Assembly (NCBI GenBank): GCA_004764695.1 | Contig: SMSO01000014.1 | Span: 2,431,148-2,495,147 of the forward strand | Source: Schizochytrium sp. TIO01 | Taxonomy: Eukaryota; Sar; Bigyra; Thraustochytrida; Thraustochytriidae | DNA: 64,000 nucleotides | Direction: 5' to 3' | Part shown: positions 31,456-39,595 of the stretch, piece after piece | How positions within the stretch are numbered: position 1 is the first letter of the stretch | Layout of the letters: each line of letters starts with the position of its first letter | Translations under genes and position numbers: made by a program | The notes under the pieces: generated by a model | Seen by the model: the letters and a program-made list of their open reading frames with translations, nothing else | What the model was told of the DNA's origin: nothing | The model's database searches: none

Positions 31456-31900
31456 TACAATCTGCAAAACTTGCATTTCCTATGGTGACAGAGTGCGGGG
31501 CTAAGCCCCAATCTCGAGTTTAAAAAAAAACTAACCCATGACTCAAAAACAATTCTCAAACCACGTCTTTAAATCGGTAGAACGAAAGGGCGCCTCTGGC
31601 GGCATGGACATCACGATCGACTACAGGTTTGCATTTTTGGGGGGGCATTTGAAAACCTTGGATGTTCTGAGCTTGTCGTGGATTGTACATATCCTCTGCA
31701 TGGTTTCGAAGTATCCCCAAATGCAACCACGTAGGCGGTCGTGATATCCACGCCGGCAGAGGCATCCTTTTCCGCTGTCGATTCAAAGACGCAATTTTAG
31801 AATTGTTTTTGAGTCGCGGGTTAGTTTTTTTAAAAACTCAAATTGGGCCTTAGCCCCTCACTCTGTCACCATATGGAAAATGCAAGTTTAGCAAATTGTA
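31456..31900. mobile_element. Fanzor-element derivative: inverted duplication of the 3' end
   Basis: About 445 bases in which two arms of roughly 200 bases face each other around an 80-base spacer. Each arm begins with TGCAAAACTTGCATTT or a close variant, carries GGTGACAGAGTG, the hairpin GGGGCTAAGCCCC or a variant, and ACTCAAAAACAATTCT, and runs inward to a piece of coding sequence. Read outward on the minus strand the left arm gives DRDVHAARGAL, the RuvC-III end of a Fanzor/TnpB protein. The right arm encodes the matching piece on the plus strand. The arms differ by about 15-20% (visual estimate), so this is an old inverted duplication, not an assembly artefact. A transcript would fold into a long hairpin. 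It is related to the elements at 39.6 and 59.1 kb. Confidence 0.85.
31556..31700 (-). pseudogene. Fanzor C-terminal zinc finger/RuvC-III remnant (left arm)
   Basis: On the minus strand the fragment reads IHDKLGTSKVFK-type residues in one frame and DRDVHAARGAL in the next. The two are separated by a 5-base insertion in a C/A-rich run that is also present in the copy at 39.8 kb. Only the last 50 or so codons of the nuclease are present, with no start, RuvC-I or RuvC-II. Confidence 0.75.
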
Positions 31901-32223
31901 TTGGTTAAATTCTAAATGACAACTTCTGTCAAAAAGATAGAATATAAAGAGTATGACGAAGCAGTAGGTACTACTACTTATTAAGCACGCTTTATATTGT
32001 TATGGAGGTACTCTAGCTAGATATAGAATATTAAGTAGATATCTATCTAGAGTACTGACTACGTCGCTTTCATTACTTTCATTCAAAGTTGAAAGAGAAA
32101 CGTGAGTAAATGATTGTCTTAATTCACCGCGCAAAGAAAACCTCAAGTTGACAGACTTCCCAAGGTGACGGGCCTTAATACCAGTTCAAAAAGGCGTATC
32201 GAAGTGCCAAGGAAAGTATCAGC
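31901..32223. other. Short spacer upstream of a membrane protein gene
   Basis: AT-rich, with TAGATATCTATCTAGAG-type imperfect palindromes near 32010-32055. No gene. Confidence 0.5.
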
Positions 32224-32787
32224 ATGGACGCGAAAGGAGAGTCCTTCAAAGTGAAAGTAGAGCGTCTTCTTTTGCCCTTCGTTTCGAGATGGTGGTTTCC
32301 TTGGGCAGTTGGTTGCCTCAGTGCTCTCAATAGTTTTGTTGTTATCTTAAGTGCACCTTTAGTGGTACTGTACATCTCTGCTGTACTGGCCCGCCCTGAG
32401 AGAAGATTAATTGCAGCTTTCGCCAACGCTGCAGGCGTAACTATTGGAGCAGCTGTGCTGGTCTTTGCTGGTGCTTCATCCGAGGCATTCCCTACATTTG
32501 ATTCAGACCAATTCGAGCGTACCCGAACCCTTGTACAAGATTATGGAGTTGTGGGATGCGCACTCTATTCATGCTTGCCGATAATCTTACATCCTATAAT
32601 CTTCTTTGGGCTTGTCTTTCAGCTGGATCCGTTGCTTTTGCTCTTGGCAATTTTCGTCGGCCGCGCCGTCAAATATATTATTATGGGTCAGCTTGCTCTG
32701 TCAGGAAGTAGCTACTTGCAATTATTTGGCACTACAGCAGTAAGCGCGGCTAAGCAACAAGATGATAAATTCAAAAAGATGGAGTAA
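32224..32787 (+). CDS. Small multi-pass membrane protein with a C-terminal KKxx signal
   Basis: The 187-residue protein has about four to five hydrophobic segments (24-57, 62-84, 107-133, 136-160). The pattern GVVGCALYSCLPIILHPIIFFGLV followed by LLLLLAIFVGRAVKYIIMG resembles the proline-containing re-entrant loop and G-R-x-x-(K/R)-Y of DedA/VTT (SNARE-associated) membrane proteins, but the match is weak and I do not assign the family firmly. The protein ends KKME, a classical dilysine ER-retrieval signal, so residence in the ER or early Golgi is likely. The start is the first ATG, 30 bases into the frame. Confidence 0.75.
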   Translation: MDAKGESFKVKVERLLLPFVSRWWFPWAVGCLSALNSFVVILSAPLVVLYISAVLARPERRLIAAFANAAGVTIGAAVLVFAGASSEAFPTFDSDQFERTRTLVQDYGVVGCALYSCLPIILHPIIFFGLVFQLDPLLLLLAIFVGRAVKYIIMGQLALSGSSYLQLFGTTAVSAAKQQDDKFKKME

Positions 32788-32982
32788 GACTAAAATTAAA
32801 CGAGCTACACGGAAACAAAATAGAACCACGGTTTTGCTGAAAATGAGCAACATGATTGCTATAGCCCATTTTTATCTAAAGTTCTAAAACATTAACTTAT
32901 TCAGCCTCTCATTTAGTTTTTTCATAGCCATAGCTTTAGACCTATCAATGGCTGCGCATGGAATGACAAGTGGATGCAACGG

Positions 32983-34596
32983 CTACATAGGCAATCTGAG
33001 AAGATCAAGGAGAAATGATACAGAAGCCTTTGTATCAAGCTGATCTCCTAAACGTGGTACATTGTCACCTCCAAAAATCTCGGAGTAAAGCCTCACAGCT
33101 TTACCAGCATATTCCTGTGCATCTTGAGAGTAATCAAAGTAGCTGTAAAGTTTTGCCAACATTGCATAATGTATAGCAAGAGCAGGGGAAAGCGAAGGTA
33201 GACGCACTTCTAGCTCCTTTGTGATCAAAGCCCCACAAGCAAGTGCATGTTCGAACTTACCATTTTCTATGTCCATTTGCATCCGCCTTTGAGCCAGAAT
33301 TATGAAAGCTGAGGTTGCACCATAACCTGCTGCAGTGAATAGTGCAAGAGTGCTTGGTCTCGCGTCGGGATCTCGGAAAAGTGCAATGAGCTCTTCGAAT
33401 CCATTCTTTGCATCAATATGGTTTTCTTCTTCAAAATGGAATTTATAGCTCTCACAGAGCGTAGAGTTCATTTCTTCTTTTCCTCGAGAGGCAGCTGCTT
33501 GGGCACCTTCGCACAAACGTTTTCGAAGTAAATCTTGGCTATTGGTTTCATTGGACGGAGACATCACAGCTACGTATACCTTCTCCCTATATGTTGCGAA
33601 CTGCATAGTTTCTAAGCCACTTGACTTGCATCGGGAGCCATCTGAGATACTTAAGAAATTGAGGGATGCATCTTTTGCATTTGAGTTTAGGTTGAAGCTT
33701 GAACCTTCCAAATCACTGGTGGCGATGTTGTAGTGCCATTTTAGTTGAATTTCTTTCTGAAGCTCACTTCCAAGTTGGTCAACATATGATATTGTAATCT
33801 CATCACCTACAGCAATCTCTTTTGTCGCTACAAGGATGATACGGGGTCTGCCTTGCTTGCATAGCTTGAATATTTGCACTGTATTAGGCAAATCTGCATG
33901 GTTCACAAGACGCCCCCGATAGCCAAACAAGGCAATTCCAATAGGTTGCTGATCCCCATTGACAATATTATGTGCATTAGCGCGAAGTTTGGCTAGGTGA
34001 CGCGCGAGTTGCATAATCTTCGCTGAATCTACCGAGTCCCCCCAAGGATCTTCTCCAGCTGCTAATTTTGCACAAGCAAGATACGAGTGTGCGCCTCTGG
34101 CCATAAGTATCAGTTCTTGTTTCTCATCATCACTTAAGCACTCTAAATGATCTGGCATCTTATCAAAGATCTTCCTCAGAGAAGGGTCTTTGGCGACCCG
34201 CCATTCCAGACGACAGCACAACCTAACAAGAGTCGGGGGTAGTTTGGGACCCATTCGTGCACACCAATGCTGAAGAGCAATTGCCTCTTCCCTGAAACCC
34301 AGCTTCCAGTCTTGTGCTTGCTCTTGGCGTCCTAAATATCGTGCGAGTTTTGACTTGGAGCATCGCAGAAGCTTCTCACCACACAAAAGCGTGAGATGAC
34401 ATCTTTTAGACAGTTGATTTGGTAAGGGAATTGATACCAGAGCTTCTTCCTCGAGCACAATTTGCCCTCTCTTAAAACCTCGACTTGCGACAAGCCCAAG
34501 GCCTTTGGCGCCTCCGAAGTTGCAAACCTCCAGGTCAGAATCGTTGCCTTGATTAGACACTGGCGTTGGCTTTCTGTTGACGCATAAATCAGTCAT
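32983..34596 (-). CDS. SMYD-like SET-domain protein with a degenerate MYND finger
   Basis: The 537-residue protein follows the SMYD layout. The SET N-part (about 28-60; GLGLVASRGFKRGQIVLEEE) is split by a MYND-like insert (66-108), then comes the SET core with GRLVNHADLPNTVQIF (NHSCxPN equivalent) and AVGDEITISYVD, and finally a helical TPR-like tail (MQMDIENGKFEHALACGALI, DAQEYAGKAVRLY). SMYD enzymes methylate lysines of histones and other proteins using SAM. The MYND insert keeps LLRCSKSKLARYLGRQEQ and DW, but ligands expected to be Cys are Ser82, Leu88 and Glu92, so it cannot hold two zinc ions in the normal way. The catalytic NH and the Tyr of SYVD are kept, so methyltransferase activity is still plausible. 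Confidence 0.82.
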   Translation of the reverse strand: MTDLCVNRKPTPVSNQGNDSDLEVCNFGGAKGLGLVASRGFKRGQIVLEEEALVSIPLPNQLSKRCHLTLLCGEKLLRCSKSKLARYLGRQEQAQDWKLGFREEAIALQHWCARMGPKLPPTLVRLCCRLEWRVAKDPSLRKIFDKMPDHLECLSDDEKQELILMARGAHSYLACAKLAAGEDPWGDSVDSAKIMQLARHLAKLRANAHNIVNGDQQPIGIALFGYRGRLVNHADLPNTVQIFKLCKQGRPRIILVATKEIAVGDEITISYVDQLGSELQKEIQLKWHYNIATSDLEGSSFNLNSNAKDASLNFLSISDGSRCKSSGLETMQFATYREKVYVAVMSPSNETNSQDLLRKRLCEGAQAAASRGKEEMNSTLCESYKFHFEEENHIDAKNGFEELIALFRDPDARPSTLALFTAAGYGATSAFIILAQRRMQMDIENGKFEHALACGALITKELEVRLPSLSPALAIHYAMLAKLYSYFDYSQDAQEYAGKAVRLYSEIFGGDNVPRLGDQLDTKASVSFLLDLLRLPM

Positions 34597-34993
34597 CTGT
34601 GGCGGGGTAGGCGCAGATGTTTAAACCTCAAATCTATCTTCCTCGCTAGTCTCTGTCTCTCTCTCTTCTTGACCAGCTACTAACTTGATTCAACGTTACG
34701 GAATGACTACATCAACTGCAGCTAGCCTTGCTCGCTCTAACTGTGGTAATCTAAAAGTCAATCCTCAATGTATTGTGAGGCCCAAGCGCTTGAGGTTTGC
34801 TTGACTATTCAAAACACGTAAAGAGATAGAGCCTTGAGAGTGCCAATACTTCTGCGACACTAGGTGCCTATGAGTTACTACTAGGTAGTGAATATTAGGT
34901 TAGACTGAAGGCCGTTCGACGAATCCAAGTCTTTAAAGCACGGAACGCGTAGACAGCAAGGGTGACTAAGAGGTGAATCACAGAATCCTTGCG
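34597..34993. other. Divergent spacer between SET and REV1-like genes
   Basis: About 400 bases with a CT-rich stretch near 34650-34670 and a TAGGTAGT motif at 34885. It probably contains both promoters. No gene. Confidence 0.5.
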
Positions 34994-37468
34994 ATGACAG
35001 AGAATGATAAAATTTCTGCCCTTGCAGCCCTCCGCTCTGGAGCACCAGAAGACAACCAGACTCCCTCTCTTGGTAAACATCATGAGGGTAGTTTTCGAGT
35101 TTACATGAGACACAAGCGGGCCAAGCTTGGGAACCAATATGCACAGCTTCGTGACGAAAGGGTACCCCAAATATTTGCAGGAGAGGTATTTTGGATCAAT
35201 GGTGTTACTGCGCTTGAGCCCTGCGGTAAATCTCAGAAGGACATGAGAGATACTATACTTCGGCATGGAGGCCTTTACGTTGATGTTGATACTCCAGATG
35301 TAACGATTGTTATATGTCGTAACCTAAATCACGAAAAAGCTCGTAAGGAAAAGACAATCAAGCGTGTTCACCGGAAACGATTCCTACTCCCATCCTGGGT
35401 AACAGACTGTGTGAATGCTGGGCAGAAACTCCCAGAACACAATTATGTAATTGAAGAGTTGCGACCTGAAGGCAACCATCGTATGTTTGCACGCCTTGGC
35501 AAATCGCATTCTTCTTCTGCCGTATCTGTGGTTGTTCGCGCTCGGTACTGTAATATCTTGCAATTGGCTGCGGATGCATCAAATGATGAAGCTGTTGCTA
35601 TCAAAGGGATCGTTCAATGGGTTGGTGAGAAGGCACCAAAACCAATTTACGTTGGAATGCCTGTTTTTCAGGCGTCTGGATGGAATTGTATAGTTCGGCA
35701 CCTTGACTCTTCCGTTCTGCTTCGATTCGCGGATAAGTGGCTCACCAGCCTACGTGCAATGGCTGTGCGTAAGCAAGTCCGCTCTCTTAACCTTGAAGAG
35801 GCTCTGTGTGTTGTTCCTACTTCACTCGAGATGCAAGCCCTGGCCGCAATCATTGAGCAAAAACTTGCACCTGGTAGTCAAGTAGCTGTAGACTGTATTG
35901 AAGGTACCCTTCCATATGGAAAACATAGCAGTGAGCAGCTGCAGTCAATGCAAAAGCCAGACGTATTGTTTTCTGTACCTTCCTCTTCATTCACGATACC
36001 TCAAGAAGGAAATGGAAAGTCCTCATCAAATGAGGTTCAGAGTATCTCAAACCAGCCATCTAATATGTGCGCAACGCGAACCTTCGGATGTCAGTTTGCG
36101 TCAGCTAAAGATATGGTTTTTGCAGTGGAGTCATTGCTTCACAAACTTGCAGGTGATATACAGTTTGTGACTTTGAAAGACAAGTTTTTTTCATGTACCC
36201 TTTGGTATCGTATTCCAGCAAGTGGTGCGTCTAGCATCAGAGGTGATACCTTTGAAACTAATTTTGAAAGAGAGAGCATTCAAATTATCGCAAATGCACT
36301 CGTGTCTGGGCTCCCCTATGCTTCTATTCTTAGTTTGACTCTTAAGTGCAGTGATGTAGATCGCCTTGCTGTTCCAAGAAATATCCCTGTCAATCTGACA
36401 ACACTTAACCAGACCATACCCATTGAAATCCATGATGAAGAATCATCATTGAATTCGCAAAAGCAAACTGAATTTCGGGTGTCCTCTGAATTGAACAAAA
36501 GAACCGCAATTGGACAAATTGATCCGGTAATACTTGCCTCATTGCCAATGGATTTGCAGAATGAAGTTTTGCAAGCTCCTGAAGGGTACATGTCTCCAAA
36601 AACACATTCAAAACAAACAGAAGGCTCTTCTAGTATAGTAGATTTATTAACCCCAGAAAAGCGTCATGGCGTTTCGGCGAATCGCTGTGCTTCACAACAA
36701 TCCAGCGGAGGTAGTCAATCTATTGATATGAGCGTCTGGAACTGCTTGCCAGCGGATGTGCAGGATGATCTTCGTCGCGAAGCAAATGCACATGCGGTTC
36801 AAAGTGCTTTTAATACTGCAAATCGCACCCAGGACGCTATAAGAACAAAAAATGGTATAAAGCGAGAACGTCGCCACCAGAAATCCATGCTGGACTTTGC
36901 TCAAGTTGTGAGTAAGAAGCGTAGGAAAGATGTGCACGCTAAGGCTGTTCGTCATGCAAGTCGCCAATTCAAAGCTAGTATGCGTCTTTTTACAGATTCA
37001 ACTACTGATCAAGATAACAAAGCAAAGTCACAACAGCCCCCGGCGCTAAGTCCTGTAAGTGGGAGGGGCGATAGAAACATAGTCGAAGGTGAAGATTTAT
37101 ATGATGGTTATCTTGAAAAGGATAGTGAATCCGTAGTTGGCTTATATGAGAGCTGGTCTGACATTCGCCCGGTAATTCTTGATTTTGTTGACAATATTTG
37201 TAGCGAGTTAATCAAGTACAAAGAAGAAAAGGAATGGCCCCCATATGCACAGGAGCTTCTTGCGTCGGCATCAAACTCTTTGTCATCATATCTTTGTGGA
37301 CTCACAAAGGCTGAACAACTGTTCAAGGTACAACAGGTACTCCGTTTAGTGCAATTTCAGCTTCAAAAATGTTTTCCAAAGCTTTTGGATAGCTTATGGC
37401 CTTCTATTTTGGAGAATACGCAACAGGCTTGCATCGTGACATATGGTACACAAATGAGATTAGTTTAA
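34994..37468 (+). CDS. REV1-like translesion scaffold with a BRCT domain, apparently without polymerase catalytic residues
   Basis: The 823-residue protein keeps the REV1 order. It opens with YMRHKRAKLGNQYAQLR and a BRCT domain (about 57-153; VFWINGVTALEPCG, LRHGGLYVDV, FLLPSWVTDCVNAGQKLP). A little-finger-like part follows (about 345-455; TRTFGCQF). Two ubiquitin-binding UBM-like motifs come next (IDPVILASLPMDLQNEVL and VWNCLPADVQDDLRREA), then a C-terminal REV1 four-helix domain (last 130 residues). Between BRCT and little finger, where a Y-family palm belongs, only faint similarity remains (VGMPVFQA, then LNLEEAL at about 265-271 in place of S(I/C)DEA). No DxD of palm motif I is seen. REV1 normally inserts dCMP opposite lesions and recruits other translesion polymerases; this form probably acts only as a ubiquitin/PCNA-linked scaffold (inference). 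The upstream in-frame GTG at 34973 is rejected in favour of the ATG. Confidence 0.8.
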   Translation: MTENDKISALAALRSGAPEDNQTPSLGKHHEGSFRVYMRHKRAKLGNQYAQLRDERVPQIFAGEVFWINGVTALEPCGKSQKDMRDTILRHGGLYVDVDTPDVTIVICRNLNHEKARKEKTIKRVHRKRFLLPSWVTDCVNAGQKLPEHNYVIEELRPEGNHRMFARLGKSHSSSAVSVVVRARYCNILQLAADASNDEAVAIKGIVQWVGEKAPKPIYVGMPVFQASGWNCIVRHLDSSVLLRFADKWLTSLRAMAVRKQVRSLNLEEALCVVPTSLEMQALAAIIEQKLAPGSQVAVDCIEGTLPYGKHSSEQLQSMQKPDVLFSVPSSSFTIPQEGNGKSSSNEVQSISNQPSNMCATRTFGCQFASAKDMVFAVESLLHKLAGDIQFVTLKDKFFSCTLWYRIPASGASSIRGDTFETNFERESIQIIANALVSGLPYASILSLTLKCSDVDRLAVPRNIPVNLTTLNQTIPIEIHDEESSLNSQKQTEFRVSSELNKRTAIGQIDPVILASLPMDLQNEVLQAPEGYMSPKTHSKQTEGSSSIVDLLTPEKRHGVSANRCASQQSSGGSQSIDMSVWNCLPADVQDDLRREANAHAVQSAFNTANRTQDAIRTKNGIKRERRHQKSMLDFAQVVSKKRRKDVHAKAVRHASRQFKASMRLFTDSTTDQDNKAKSQQPPALSPVSGRGDRNIVEGEDLYDGYLEKDSESVVGLYESWSDIRPVILDFVDNICSELIKYKEEKEWPPYAQELLASASNSLSSYLCGLTKAEQLFKVQQVLRLVQFQLQKCFPKLLDSLWPSILENTQQACIVTYGTQMRLV

Positions 37469-37774
37469 AAAAGAGTCAAATCTCAATACGCAAGTTGCGA
37501 TCCAACATGATAAGAAGAGCTTGAATTCAAGTTGTCAAAATGAACATTTTAAAATGTTCGAATTCTAAATTCGCTGTTGCATTGAATGAAATGGACGTAG
37601 AAATTTATAATATTAATCAAATAGCTGAAAACTATACATGCATGCAATCACAGCACTTATTTACCGAGAATAAAATGGAAAGCTTACCTTATGCATAGTA
37701 ATAGAAGAACAAAAAAATAAGAATTTGTTTACTGGTTTCGACGGGCATGCCTTTTCCAAGAAAACTTCGAGATA
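37469..37774. other. Convergent spacer
   Basis: About 300 bases of AT-rich DNA between the stops of the REV1-like and WD40 genes, with an imperfect palindrome AACATTTTAAAATGTT near 37540. Nothing else was seen. Confidence 0.5.
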
Positions 37775-39358
37775 TCAACCTCTTCCGGAGCTAATAGCGA
37801 GTTGTTCTCGAAAATCATCATCATTACTGCGTGAAATAAGGTCTAGTACCCGCCAGTATTGTAGAGTCCCACCACCTTGAGGTGATTCCATGAGGCTGTC
37901 ATCCGAACATGACAAAAAACCCCATGGGTCATGTAAACTCCAATCAAAATCTGAAGCAGGAGCTTGGTGCCCAGCATGTTTAAAAAATGGCATGGGCTCA
38001 TTCTCTGAGAGATCTTCGTTCAACCCAAGGTCCCAAATTAGAAAATCTTTCTGCTCATCTGTGCTCGCAAAGTAATGACGGTGGTGTGGCGACCATCGAA
38101 CATTGAGAACTGCAGACTCGTGGCCTTGAAAGCGCCGGACGACTCCAGGTGTCTTTCCAGGATCTCCAGTGTTAACTGTTGAAGAAGAGCTAAATTTCCT
38201 GGTGTCAAGCAAACATATATGCTTGTCGGAACTTCCAGTCAGAATATAGTATTCGTCATGAGCATTCCATGCGCAACAGTTGACATCACTCGTATGGATG
38301 CGTAGCAGATGAGTTGGGTTAGTGCCTTTACGGGCATCCCAAAATGCAGCCAATTTGTCGTCTCCCACAGAAATAAAGTTGTTACCTTCACTATGCGGAT
38401 TGAAAGCACACCCTTCAATCGGCCCGCTATGACCCACATAAATACTTCGAGCATCTGTTTTGCCATGGTGCATAAGGGCCGACTCTGCATCTCTGAGGTT
38501 CCATAAGCATAAGTCGCCATCAGATCCGCCACTTAAAATATGGTCTGATGTTGCCGAAAAATCAAGAGCATATTCTGCTTTTTTAGAATGGCCAGCAAGG
38601 GTGAGGTCAGGGATACTGGCATGTTGCGGAGTAAGCTTTTGAGACTTTGACGCAGCCACTACAGCATCTGAAACTTGGTGATCGTCACCAGATTCCTTTG
38701 CTGCTTCCGCAGCAGCAGCGGCCGAGGCTGCAATTGCACTTCCCCCATTCTTACCAGATCGATCTGGTTGGTTTTCAACATCCCAAATGAATACATAAGG
38801 CGAATCACTGTGTGTAGCAATAATGCCAGGTCGCAGAACTGACGGGCGCACACGATTTACTTCGCCAGGGTGGATAATACGTTTCTCAATAGTAATACGA
38901 GACGATTGGTTTGTTTCAGCGAATCGAGCAAGGTATTTGCGACGAGATGTGTTATTGAGGTTGATATCAACATTTCCGACCAATAGCAAGCTTGGCTGAC
39001 CCGAACTCCACAAATTAGTGCCAGGTGAATACTTTGCATCGGTTCGGCTTGAAAAATAGATCTGAGTATGTGCCCACGGATTCTCTTCATCACGTACACC
39101 AGGCCGAACATCAAAGGCGCACGTGAGGCTTGCCCAGTTTAGACTGTGGTGAAGGATGGTGTCGTAGAGTAGTGGAATATTCCGTTTCCATGCAACAAAG
39201 TAGTCTCTGGGGGAGGTAACATCCGGGCGAGTAAGGCCATAGTCTTTCAAAACAGGATCAATTGATCCGGTTCGTGGACGACGCGTCTCCTTCGTACTAT
39301 TTCCAGCCCTCTCCGTTGCTTGGCGGCTGCGTTTGCCCCCAGAGCCATCACCTCCCAT
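37775..39358 (-). CDS. MSI4/FVE-type RBBP4/7 WD40 histone-binding protein
   Basis: The 527-residue protein opens with a basic Ser/Thr/Arg-rich stretch, then the CAF1C/RBBP N-terminal helix (YFVAWKRNIPLLYDTILHHSLNWASLTCAF). Six to seven WD40 blades follow: IHPGEVNRVRPSV, IIATHSDSPYVFIWDVENQP, LAGHSKKAEYALDFSA, VGHSGPIEGCAFNP, HTSDVNCCAWNAHDEYYILTG, GHESAVLNVRWSPHHRHYFAST, and a closing GGGTLQYWRVLDLI. HPGEVNR, THSDSP and GGGTLQ(I/Y)WR are hallmarks of the plant MSI4/FVE branch rather than RBBP4. These proteins chaperone H3-H4 and serve in histone deacetylase and Polycomb-type complexes. A low-complexity Ala/Ser insert (about residues 200-230) interrupts one blade. Confidence 0.92.
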   Translation of the reverse strand: MGGDGSGGKRSRQATERAGNSTKETRRPRTGSIDPVLKDYGLTRPDVTSPRDYFVAWKRNIPLLYDTILHHSLNWASLTCAFDVRPGVRDEENPWAHTQIYFSSRTDAKYSPGTNLWSSGQPSLLLVGNVDINLNNTSRRKYLARFAETNQSSRITIEKRIIHPGEVNRVRPSVLRPGIIATHSDSPYVFIWDVENQPDRSGKNGGSAIAASAAAAAEAAKESGDDHQVSDAVVAASKSQKLTPQHASIPDLTLAGHSKKAEYALDFSATSDHILSGGSDGDLCLWNLRDAESALMHHGKTDARSIYVGHSGPIEGCAFNPHSEGNNFISVGDDKLAAFWDARKGTNPTHLLRIHTSDVNCCAWNAHDEYYILTGSSDKHICLLDTRKFSSSSTVNTGDPGKTPGVVRRFQGHESAVLNVRWSPHHRHYFASTDEQKDFLIWDLGLNEDLSENEPMPFFKHAGHQAPASDFDWSLHDPWGFLSCSDDSLMESPQGGGTLQYWRVLDLISRSNDDDFREQLAISSGRG

Positions 39359-39595
39359 CCTTTACCAAAAGCTTTTAAAAGCCGTGCAGCACACGTGTTG
39401 GTGTCTTTGACAGGTTAATTATATCATGCAAAGTCAATCAGGAACAACAAACGTTTCGCCCCTGTCATTGCCTGATCCTTGGCGTTCAAGTTATTTCATG
39501 ATCTTCGCAAGAAGATTATTATTTTATTCTGCTGCTTTTGCCCGGTAGCACCTAGCAATCCATAATAAATGGTGGGGCTATTTACTTAGAGATTC
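39359..39595. other. Upstream region of the WD40 gene
   Basis: Short spacer between the WD40 gene start and the mobile element edge. No feature was recognised. Confidence 0.4.

Noticed and set aside
31456-31900. Interpretation as an ordinary DDE-transposon MITE
   Set aside because: Its arms encode a Fanzor/TnpB zinc-finger/RuvC-III end and match the 3' ends of the larger elements, so a Fanzor origin explains it better. No target duplication of a DDE type was seen.
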